Shown: positions 1 through 6,832 of the stretch, in pieces
Layout: each line of letters opens with the position of its first letter
Numbering within the stretch: position 1 is the stretch's first letter
Assembly: GCA_028710415.1 (NCBI GenBank)
Contig: JAQTUE010000044.1
Location: forward strand, 1 to 33,120
Length of the DNA: 33,120 nt
From: Paludibacter sp.
GTDB taxonomy: Bacteria > Bacteroidota > Bacteroidia > Bacteroidales > Paludibacteraceae
Direction: 5' to 3'
Position numbers and translations under genes: made by a program
The notes under the pieces: generated by a model
Told to the model about the DNA's origin: nothing
Seen by the model: only the letters and a program-made list of their open reading frames with translations
Databases searched by the model: none

Positions 1-266
1 TATTTTTACTGTTTTCTTGAATTATAAGTTGCTATTTTCTTGAATAGTTTGAACTGATTATGGCGAAAAATAGCTTTTATACCTTTTACTTTCTCTCTTT
101 TCACCCTCAAGCAGAACACTAAAACCTACCGCTTTCCCCATAGATACATTTTTCTTCTTAATGCACGTTGAATCAAGCTTCCTGCAAGAGGGAATACGGT
201 TCAACCCACGCTTCCTTGTTGGATCTTTCAGACCACAGGAAGCCTAAGTATTAGGGGCTGTTTTAT
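1..266. other. Non-coding end of window, downstream of array 1
   Basis: No convincing reading frame on either strand. The stretch contains three copies of GCTTCCT/AGGAAGC (near 178, 209 and 237) in mixed orientation that could form alternative hairpins, and a short palindrome around 243-257. A segment near 100-145 beginning CACCCTCA vaguely resembles the REP-like ends found at 17-19 kb, but the match is too weak to call. It could be a worn repeat or mobile-element remnant. Confidence 0.3.
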
Positions 267-1511
267 TTAGTTTTCAGTCATAATTTCTTTGAAAAATTTT
301 ATTTCATCTGTAATATTTTGAACCATATTTGATATAGTTTCTTCTAAATTCGATAGATTTTTACAAGTTTCTTCATTTATGTTTCTAAAATTTAGTCTTG
401 GTTGCATAACTTTCCAGCCTAACCAATAATCATTATTTTCATATTTAGCGTCAATTCTTTTTACAATATCTGCATATTTTTTAAATTCAGTTTTAAGATT
501 TATTTCATTTTTCTTTTCTACACCTTCTCTTAATGTAAACCCTCCGTAAATATTCTGGTCAATACGAATTCCAAAACGAAAAGAAACAATTTCATTAAAT
601 GCAAATCTTATTTCTATGCCATAATATTTATTCTTTTTGAACGAAGTATAATATTCGTTTATTTGTTTTTCGCTAATACTCTTTTCACTTACATCATAAC
701 CTTCTGATTTAAGCCGATTAATAAGAGTCTTCCAGAATTGAGTTTGAAGTTCTATTTGGACTTGTAAAACACATTCTTTGAGATTTGCTAAATTTCTAAC
801 GCTATCTGGTTTTAGTAATTCCTTTATTACTTCTTCATTCATATTCGTATTTAAACTTTGATTTGTCATGTGCTTTATCAAATTAATGTAATGTGATATT
901 CCTTCACGCAATAAAGGTTTATTAGTCGCTTTTTCTCTACATACTTCTAGCCAATGCTTAATATCATTTCTATAAGACAATAAGAAATAATTGACTCCCT
1001 CTTCTAATTTTATACCATTCATAAAGTCAGAACAACTAATTTTCTCATCAGGCATATCACCATCTAAAGTCAAGTAAAAAAGTTTAAAGTTCCTACATCT
1101 ATTTTCTCCATAATTGAAATATCTTATAAGCTGATTCTCTTGGTCACGAGCATATATTTTGTTTTCAATTATTATATGGTATCCGTTATTATCACTTATA
1201 TCAATGTCAATTCTTCCTCCGCTTATATTAGAAACGTCACCTATATATTGTTCCGCTTTTACATTTACAGACTGATAATCGAAGTCTTCAATGTTTAATT
1301 CTGTTATAAATGTCCGAAGAAATAACGAGTCAAAACCATGACTCCCTAAGGGATTCAATAAGTCTGCTAAGAATGCTGAATGAAGTCGCACCTCATTACT
1401 TTCAACATTTAAGACTTTAAAGATATTATAGTTTTCTCCCGACTGTTTTACTAATTGTCTGTATTTGTTGAAGATACTATTTATAGATTCAATTGCATTT
1501 TTTTGTTGCAT
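267..1511 (-). CDS. PD-(D/E)XK nuclease superfamily protein
   Basis: Predicted nuclease of 414 aa. It resembles the PDDEXK_4 group, often found in defence or accessory islands. The visible nuclease core is GGRIDIDI (D102, D104), then IIIENKI with E116 and K118, then Q127xxxY131, fitting the D-(D/E)xK plus QxxxY pattern. The C-terminal ~200 aa have no motif I recognise. It starts at an ATG 36 bp after the stop of the gene encoded just upstream on the same strand (1548-2744), so the two are probably co-transcribed and may work together. It is the most distal gene of array 1 and is AT-rich like the other array genes. Nuclease fold: fairly confident. Substrate and role (restriction, phage defence or repair): inference only. 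Confidence 0.75.
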   Translation of the reverse strand: MQQKNAIESINSIFNKYRQLVKQSGENYNIFKVLNVESNEVRLHSAFLADLLNPLGSHGFDSLFLRTFITELNIEDFDYQSVNVKAEQYIGDVSNISGGRIDIDISDNNGYHIIIENKIYARDQENQLIRYFNYGENRCRNFKLFYLTLDGDMPDEKISCSDFMNGIKLEEGVNYFLLSYRNDIKHWLEVCREKATNKPLLREGISHYINLIKHMTNQSLNTNMNEEVIKELLKPDSVRNLANLKECVLQVQIELQTQFWKTLINRLKSEGYDVSEKSISEKQINEYYTSFKKNKYYGIEIRFAFNEIVSFRFGIRIDQNIYGGFTLREGVEKKNEINLKTEFKKYADIVKRIDAKYENNDYWLGWKVMQPRLNFRNINEETCKNLSNLEETISNMVQNITDEIKFFKEIMTEN

Positions 1512-1547
1512 GGTCGTTTGATTGTTATAATGTTGTGATGTATTCCG

Positions 1548-2744
1548 CTAAAAAAATTCTCTTTTAATTATGTCTCTAACAGTATGCTGATTTTCTGCAA
1601 ATGTTATTAATTCAAGTTCTTGAATTCTATATTTAATAGTTGTTTTACTTATGCCAAAGAGGTTTGATAAGTAATCTACTGTTCTTTTGTAATCAATTTG
1701 ATTTATATTTTGATTGTCTAGAAAAATGTGATAATATCTACTAATTCCAATTTCTTTCCTGAATGTATTAAAGTGATAAATAAATGCGTCTTTTGGTAAA
1801 AATAACGATATTGAGAATTTGTTTGCTTGCCACTCTATCCAATTTCTATCATTGACTAACAAATGTTTATCTTCTTTAAAACTGTATTTTGTGTCTTCAA
1901 AATCATCATATATTTGTTGATTAAAAATGAGCTCGTTGTGTAGAAAAAAGTGTCCAAGCTCATGACCTAAAATATATGTAAATTGATTTGTTTCTATTTG
2001 GTCTAAATTTATATAAATTGTCTTCTCTTTTTTCAAATAACAGCCCAAAATATTAACACTATAAATACTATTTCCACTTACAAAATTAAAATTTAATTTG
2101 TATTTGTTTTTTAGATATTCAATAAAATCATCCTTGTTAATCGGTTTGTTAACACCTTTATATTCATAATGAATTCTGTTCGCAATTTCCTCAATTTCTA
2201 CTGCGGAAAGAAACTTCAAGCCTTTTATTTTATTAATAGCTAGAGTCTTGTAAACGAACTTTAGAATTTTTTCATCTAACGAAATGTTTTCAACATTTTC
2301 ATTGTTTTTTGAAGTTTTTTTATGTAAAATGATTTTCTTAGAAGTTCCATTAACCTCTATCAACATTAAGTTTTTGTTCTTGGCATAAGTAAAACCGCCT
2401 TTTTGAAAAGACTTATCTGTAATCATTATACCTTTTACATTTGTTTCTGATATTTGTCGGATTTTGGAAAAAAATTCTTCAACATCATCAACTGGTATAT
2501 TTTTTTTAGTCGAGCTTTTGCACTCAATTAAATATAGATTTGAATATCTTTCAGAGTCTTTCAACCATATTTCAATGGATAAATCAAAAATTATATCTTT
2601 TTCCCTGTCTTTAGAATAATATCCTTTTTTTCTGAATACTTTAGCATTTGAAGGTAAAATTCCTAATTCAAGATTGTTAATTGAATCAAGAATAAGTTCA
2701 TACGAAATATCTTCAAAATTATCCCCTTTTGCAACAGTATTCAT
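1548..2744 (-). CDS. Mrr-like nuclease fused to ImmA/IrrE metallopeptidase
   Basis: A 398-aa two-domain protein. Residues ~5-135 look like a restriction-endonuclease-like (Mrr-type) fold: D54 on a strand, then YLIECKSS with E74 and K76, then a long helix and KGIMITDKSFQKGG, typical of this fold. Residues ~170-320 are an ImmA/IrrE zinc peptidase, with HELGH at 261-265 and probable third ligand E304 in EWQANKFS. A helix-turn-helix-like segment (FGISKTTIKYRIQEL) lies near 363-377. ImmA-type peptidases cleave repressors in mobile elements; in this protein the peptidase may control or respond to the nuclease half (inference). It sits 36 bp upstream of another PD-(D/E)XK gene, suggesting a two-gene module. 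Start is an ATG; no Shine-Dalgarno is seen. Confidence 0.75.
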   Translation of the reverse strand: MNTVAKGDNFEDISYELILDSINNLELGILPSNAKVFRKKGYYSKDREKDIIFDLSIEIWLKDSERYSNLYLIECKSSTKKNIPVDDVEEFFSKIRQISETNVKGIMITDKSFQKGGFTYAKNKNLMLIEVNGTSKKIILHKKTSKNNENVENISLDEKILKFVYKTLAINKIKGLKFLSAVEIEEIANRIHYEYKGVNKPINKDDFIEYLKNKYKLNFNFVSGNSIYSVNILGCYLKKEKTIYINLDQIETNQFTYILGHELGHFFLHNELIFNQQIYDDFEDTKYSFKEDKHLLVNDRNWIEWQANKFSISLFLPKDAFIYHFNTFRKEIGISRYYHIFLDNQNINQIDYKRTVDYLSNLFGISKTTIKYRIQELELITFAENQHTVRDIIKREFF

Positions 2745-2819
2745 GTTTTTTGTTCAATTGAGTGAAATGTCATTAATTTCTATTCTTGAGTATTTTTTGC
2801 AAACACTTTATTTTTTTTC

Positions 2820-2886
2820 GGCTTTCTGCAAACCCATCTAAATGTACGTTAGCCAGCCATTGACTGAAGACATGTGTATTATGAGC
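2820..2886 (-). repeat. Partial attC-like spacer element (copy e)
   Basis: On the plus strand it reads CTTTCTGCAAACCC, then AAATGTACGTTAGCCAGCCA, close to the shared core of the other spacer elements (TTTGCGGCAGCAAAAC, AATGCACCTCAGCCAGCCAATG). It starts 2 bp beyond the stop of the 2889-3887 gene. The outer arm that should end in GGTCGTTAGC is missing, so it looks truncated or decayed. It lies between two minus-strand array genes. Confidence 0.6.
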
Positions 2887-2888
2887 AA

Positions 2889-3887
2889 TTATCTTATTTT
2901 ACATTTAATTAGTTCCATGGTCGTATTATCTTGAATAGATATCGTATCACCACCCAAGAAAGTCAGCCCACCCTCTATTTCACCTTTGTTATAAACTAAA
3001 GTTATGGGGTCAGTTAATGTGTATGAAACAGCATCATAATTATGATTATACAAACCGTCAGAACTTTTCGGATAGTTTTTAAAAAGTTCATCATTATATT
3101 TTGGCTGCATAGCATTAATAAGAGCTTTCTCTGCATCAAGAAATATTGTTCTTTGCTCAGGTAAGTTTCGTCCTAAAAAACAGTCTACAGCTTCGTTCAT
3201 ATTAGAATTGTCTCCAAATGATTGAATCTGAATATTGTCTTTAAAATAAAAGAGTAGAATCACAACTTCATGAGTTGGTAATGACCCATATATCAGAGGA
3301 TACTCAAGAGATAGAATGTCTTGAAGTTTGTCATGTCCTGTTAAACGTTTCCAAATGTCTTGTTTAGTTGCTTGACCAACATAATGAACTTGATACTTAG
3401 TGAAGTCTCGAATGTTCCCTTTTATTTCTGCGTCTAATAGGTTCTCCCAGTAATTGTGAAGAAACTTTTCTGGTGAAATCCAGAGTAAAAAACTCTCAGT
3501 ATCTAAATTACTTTCATAAAATTTTATTCCATGAATGTTGTTTAGAGATGTTTTTGTAGATTTGATGCTAAAATTTTTGTCGTGTGAACCAAAATATGCG
3601 AGAATTTCATTATTGGGTTCTGTTGCAATATTCTCTTGGAATAAAGGGACTTTACATTTTAATACATTTTTATTTTTATGCTGACGTATTTCAAATTCTA
3701 TGGTTTTTTCTGCCGCGTTAGTAGTAATATTATCAAATCTCATTTCTGGTCGTTGTGCTATTACATACAGACTACTTCTTTCAATAATATCTTGAATTAT
3801 AGGGTCTTTTTTTAGAATTGTAAAATCGTAATTACACAAAGGACTATATGTAAGTGATAACTGATTGATTAATACTTTTGTATTCAT
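2889..3887 (-). CDS. Unknown protein with GIY-YIG-like segment
   Basis: A 332-aa protein whose N-terminal half I do not recognise. The middle, ~165-265, has the order of conserved residues expected of a GIY-YIG nuclease: VHYVGQ (Y169, G171) as the second strand motif, RLTGH with R181 and H185, E253 in DAEKALINA, and QPKYN ending in N265. That would make it a small endonuclease of the kind found in restriction or mobile-element contexts. The classic GIY triplet is not obvious, so the assignment is tentative. The gene lies between two spacer elements: one begins 2 bp after its stop, the other ends 22 bp before its ATG. No promoter of its own is visible. Confidence 0.6.
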   Translation of the reverse strand: MNTKVLINQLSLTYSPLCNYDFTILKKDPIIQDIIERSSLYVIAQRPEMRFDNITTNAAEKTIEFEIRQHKNKNVLKCKVPLFQENIATEPNNEILAYFGSHDKNFSIKSTKTSLNNIHGIKFYESNLDTESFLLWISPEKFLHNYWENLLDAEIKGNIRDFTKYQVHYVGQATKQDIWKRLTGHDKLQDILSLEYPLIYGSLPTHEVVILLFYFKDNIQIQSFGDNSNMNEAVDCFLGRNLPEQRTIFLDAEKALINAMQPKYNDELFKNYPKSSDGLYNHNYDAVSYTLTDPITLVYNKGEIEGGLTFLGGDTISIQDNTTMELIKCKIR

Positions 3888-3909
3888 TTATTTCTTTTTT
3901 TTCATTACC

Positions 3910-4013
3910 GCTAACGACCGAAGTTATGGGCATTTGTCGGTTTGCGGCAGCAAAACATACTAAATGCACATCAACCAGCTAATGGACATAGTCCCTATGT
4001 ATTAGCGTTAGTG
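3910..4013 (-). repeat. attC-like spacer element (copy a)
   Basis: Imperfect palindrome of ~104 bp between two co-directional genes. Its plus-strand ends are GCTAACGACC and GCGTTAG, an inverted CTAAC/GTTAG pair. The centre TTTGCGGCAGCAAAAC folds as a small hairpin, followed by the shared core AATGCACATCAACCAGCTAATG. It starts 3 bp after the stop of the 4017-4571 gene and ends 22 bp before the next ATG. This is the position and symmetry of an integron attC site, although the R boxes do not fully match the published RYYYAAC/GTTRRRY consensus. Confidence 0.65.
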
Positions 4014-4016
4014 TTT

Positions 4017-4571
4017 TTATTTTACTTGTTGAAGTCCAATTGTTTTTTCTTTTTGTCCACAAATGAATTTAATTTTGTTTATTCCCCAATGATTTGATTT
4101 TATTATGTGCTCGTTTTTAAAATCAAATTTATAAGTTCCACCATTCACTTTTTTGTTCTCTTTATCTTCAATCACAGGTGTTATTTCAATTATTCTGTCA
4201 CAATGTAGAGTTGTGTCAAGATTAATTCGTTCTGAAATATGAACCTCCTTAATTTTCGGTTGCCATTGCCCTTTGTAGGTTAAATGGCCAGATACTTTGT
4301 AAGCAACTAAAGATTTACTGTTGAATAAGTTTAATCTGCTTTCAACAATGTCAACTTGTAAACTGTCGATATTTAATGCTTTTTGGTCAGACCACCAACC
4401 AATATTGTAAGTTACAGGAATTTCTACTGTAGGTTTTCTTGGTTCAGTTGATAATAACGCAAAAGTCAAAATGTCTTTTCCTCCAATGTCAGTCAGGTAC
4501 AAATAATAGCCAATTACTACGAAAACTAATGTCAAAATAGAAAGACCTAATATCTTAAAAACCTTCTTCAT
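4017..4571 (-). CDS. Small membrane-anchored protein, unknown
   Basis: A 184-aa protein with one N-terminal membrane segment (~residues 6-26, after MKKVFK) and a predicted extracytoplasmic remainder. I do not recognise the family. The soluble part alternates hydrophobic residues in a beta-rich pattern and has two cysteines (near 124 and 171) that might pair. It is the first gene of array 1 in the direction of transcription, ~210 bp downstream of the leader with the TATCTTTG box. Its stop runs almost directly into spacer element a, making a gene-plus-site cassette. Confidence 0.65.
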   Translation of the reverse strand: MKKVFKILGLSILTLVFVVIGYYLYLTDIGGKDILTFALLSTEPRKPTVEIPVTYNIGWWSDQKALNIDSLQVDIVESRLNLFNSKSLVAYKVSGHLTYKGQWQPKIKEVHISERINLDTTLHCDRIIEITPVIEDKENKKVNGGTYKFDFKNEHIIKSNHWGINKIKFICGQKEKTIGLQQVK

Positions 4572-4783
4572 ATATGTTGTTTTTTTCTAGAATATTAAAT
4601 CTAAAGAATCTATTTGCTCTGTTTTAAAAGAATATACACGCATAACTGGGTATTTATCTATATTCTAGTATTTTTATATTCCGGTGTTATATAAGAATGT
4701 AATTAAAAAGAATTACAACAAATTACCAAGTAAATCCAGCCTGTAATTCAGGCTTGTAATTAATATGTTTTTAATTAAATAAA

Positions 4784-4852
4784 GCGTCAAAGATAAAAAT
4801 ATTTATTTACTTTAACGATATGTTTTTTAATTAATTCCTAATTTAACTAATG
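4784..4852 (-). promoter_or_regulatory. Array 1 leader repeat with -7 box
   Basis: An AT-rich stretch of about 65 bp that recurs almost unchanged at 13753-13819, also just upstream of an array. On the minus strand it contains TATCTTTG (4788-4795), matching the Bacteroidota TAnnTTTG -7 element. I see no clear -33 TTTG. It overlaps the 3' end of the recombinase remnant. It probably serves as the common promoter or attI-side leader of the cassette array; the function is inferred. Confidence 0.55.
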
Positions 4853-4986
4853 GGTTTTATATTTTTACAAATCGGTGAGGATTATGGGGGTATTTATCCC
4901 TGTCGTTTTATTCAGAAGTACCCCGATATGTCTTGAATGATTCAAATGTACGTTTCAGTTTCCATAGAATGCGTTACCAAAACGGG
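4831..4986 (-). pseudogene. Decayed tyrosine recombinase C-terminus (array 1 head)
   Basis: Read on the minus strand with one frameshift, this stretch gives TH..METETYI*IIQD, then G.F*IK, an outline of the tyrosine recombinase tail TH-LLE-G-TD-R-IQ-LGH-S-KTTEIYTH. Several in-frame stops show that it is dead. At nucleotide level it aligns over its whole length with 13801-13970, sharing blocks such as GTTTTG.AACG.ATT. It ends in the leader repeat, directly upstream of the cassette genes. The rest of the gene is gone; the sugar dehydrogenase gene occupies the space upstream. Confidence 0.6.
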
Positions 4987-5093
4987 TAGAACCGGATTAA
5001 GTTTTCTGATTCCTACATTCTCAATGGCATTTTTAAATTAGCCCAAATATTTATCGCAATATAGTTTCAAAGCTTATGCATGAATAATCCCAT

Positions 5094-5121
5094 AAAAAAA
5101 GCCCCACCTATTCAGTGAGGC
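5094..5121 (-). terminator. Rho-independent terminator of sugar dehydrogenase gene
   Basis: On the minus strand GCCTCAC and GTGGGGC (one G-T pair) form a 7-bp stem with a 7-nt loop, followed by a run of seven T (4-strand plus coordinates 5094-5100). It lies about 20 bp after the stop of the 5143-6552 gene. Confidence 0.8.
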
Positions 5122-5142
5122 ATTTCCTGTTAGGAACAAATA

Positions 5143-6552
5143 TTATTTACCAACCGGCACCAGTTTATATATTTTCCCTGTTCTTTCCACCGCAATGTAA
5201 ATATACCCATCCGGACCTTCCACGACATTGCGCACCCGGCCAATCTTTTGCAACAGTTTTTCGCGCCCAATGACTTTATTGTCTTTCATGATCAACCGGT
5301 CGAGGTATTCAAAACTCAATGAGCCACTCAGGAAATCCCCTTTCCAACCTTTATACAGGGAGCTGGTTACCCTGGTAAGCGAGCTGGGCGCTATGGATGG
5401 TATCCAGTAAAATACGGGTGGTTCCATTCCTGTTTTAGCTGTATCGGGCGAAATGATCGTTCCATCGTAATCCACCCCAAAAGTAACCACCGGCCATCCG
5501 TAATTCTTTCCCTTTTTGATGATATTCAGTTCATCACCTCCCTTGGGACCATGCTCATTGGACCAGATCAGATCAGTTTGCTTTTCATAGTACATTCCTT
5601 CCGGGTTTCGGTGCCCATAACTCCAGATACTTGCCACCGCATGAGGTGTTTTCACAAAAGGATTATCAGGTGGGATTCGTCCATCATCGAACACCCGGTG
5701 TATCTTGCCATTTGAATTCGTCAGGTCCTGGGCATTCTCTTTTGGACCATGATCGCCTACCGAGAAAAACAAATACCCGTTCTTGTCGAATACCATGCGG
5801 CACCCGAATTGTATTCCTGAATTCGTGTTGGGCAAAGCATGAAAGATCTTTTTCAAATTTACCAGCCTGCCATCCCTTAATTCGGCCCTGGCTATCGATG
5901 TATTCAACAAAGTTGGTGATTCCCCGTCCACATAGGAAATATAAATCAAATGATTCGTGCTAAATTTAGGATGCAACACCACATCCATTAAACCACCCTG
6001 TCCCTTCACGGTTATGGGTGGAACTCCCTCTACGGGTGTCATCACATCCTTTGAAACCAGATACATTTTCCCTGACTTTTCGGTCACCAACAGATCCTTA
6101 TTGGGTAGAAAGGCCATTCCCCAGGGTATTTTTAGATTTTTCCCAACAACTTCCTGTAATACGAATGAAAAATTCTCTGATTTAATAATGCTCTTGTCAT
6201 CAAAGCTGGAAGGGATAATGGCGGGTACTTTTGCCACCTCCCGGATCATATAGTTAGCCATGGCTGCTATTTGCTCATCGTCCATGGCTTTTGCATAGGC
6301 GGGCATACCAATTGCCGGACGTCCGAATTTAATGGTTGCTGATACTTCTTTTAAGGAACTTCCAAACACCCATTGCCGGGCTGCAAACCGTTCCAGCTTT
6401 TCACCATGGCAACCGGCACAATATTTCAAATACAGCGCCCGTGTACTTTCTGAAACCGGGGTAGGGGTGTTCTGTTGATTGGTTACAAAAGAAAAAACAG
6501 TCAGGGATAACAGGATTGAGACTAAAATCAAAATCATTCTATTCGTTTTCAT
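5143..6552 (-). CDS. Cytochrome c / PQQ-type aldose sugar dehydrogenase
   Basis: A 469-aa exported protein with two domains. Residues 1-~25 form a signal peptide (hydrophobic ILILVSILLSLTVFSF). Residues ~35-110 are a small cytochrome c with heme site CAGCH (C45, C48, H49) and likely axial Met83 in IGMPAY. Residues ~130-469 are a glucose/sorbosone dehydrogenase beta-propeller, with family-type segments IPWGMAFLPN, GQGGLMDVVLHP, VGDHG, SYGHRNPEGM, NEHGPKGGDELN and GKNYGWP. Such enzymes oxidise aldoses in the periplasm with PQQ, and the attached heme probably relays electrons to the respiratory chain. The substrate cannot be told from sequence. Its base composition is visibly richer in G+C than the array genes on either side. 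It has its own terminator and appears monocistronic. Confidence 0.88.
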   Translation of the reverse strand: MKTNRMILILVSILLSLTVFSFVTNQQNTPTPVSESTRALYLKYCAGCHGEKLERFAARQWVFGSSLKEVSATIKFGRPAIGMPAYAKAMDDEQIAAMANYMIREVAKVPAIIPSSFDDKSIIKSENFSFVLQEVVGKNLKIPWGMAFLPNKDLLVTEKSGKMYLVSKDVMTPVEGVPPITVKGQGGLMDVVLHPKFSTNHLIYISYVDGESPTLLNTSIARAELRDGRLVNLKKIFHALPNTNSGIQFGCRMVFDKNGYLFFSVGDHGPKENAQDLTNSNGKIHRVFDDGRIPPDNPFVKTPHAVASIWSYGHRNPEGMYYEKQTDLIWSNEHGPKGGDELNIIKKGKNYGWPVVTFGVDYDGTIISPDTAKTGMEPPVFYWIPSIAPSSLTRVTSSLYKGWKGDFLSGSLSFEYLDRLIMKDNKVIGREKLLQKIGRVRNVVEGPDGYIYIAVERTGKIYKLVPVGK

Positions 6553-6773
6553 AGTTTCATAGTATTAAAATATATACATCTTAAATACAAAACATGCTAA
6601 CATATAAAAAGTTTTGTAAATTTATCTTTTAACTTTAATACATTGGAATCTACTCAAAGTAACCCTCACAGTTTTTATTATTTGCTGACTTTCTTTTATC
6701 CCGGGAAATACACTGAAATTAATATTCTTCCCTGACAACGTTGATCTCTATCTCTTTTCATCTTCTTTTCAAC

Positions 6774-6799
6774 CCCCGGTTTCGCAAGCTCCACCGGGG
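6774..6799 (-). terminator. Possible hairpin after FISUMP gene
   Basis: CCCCGGT and ACCGGGG form a 7-bp stem about 35 bp beyond the stop of the 6833-8740 gene. There is no T-run on the minus strand, so it may be a transcript-end stabiliser rather than an intrinsic terminator. The rest of the 280-bp gap holds nothing recognisable. Confidence 0.3.
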
Positions 6800-6832
6800 A
6801 CTATGACTGTTTACACCTACGATGTAGTTCTT

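Noticed and set aside
100..145. Possible REP-like sequence at the window start
   Set aside because: The resemblance is limited to CACCCTCA and a few following bases; not enough to assign.
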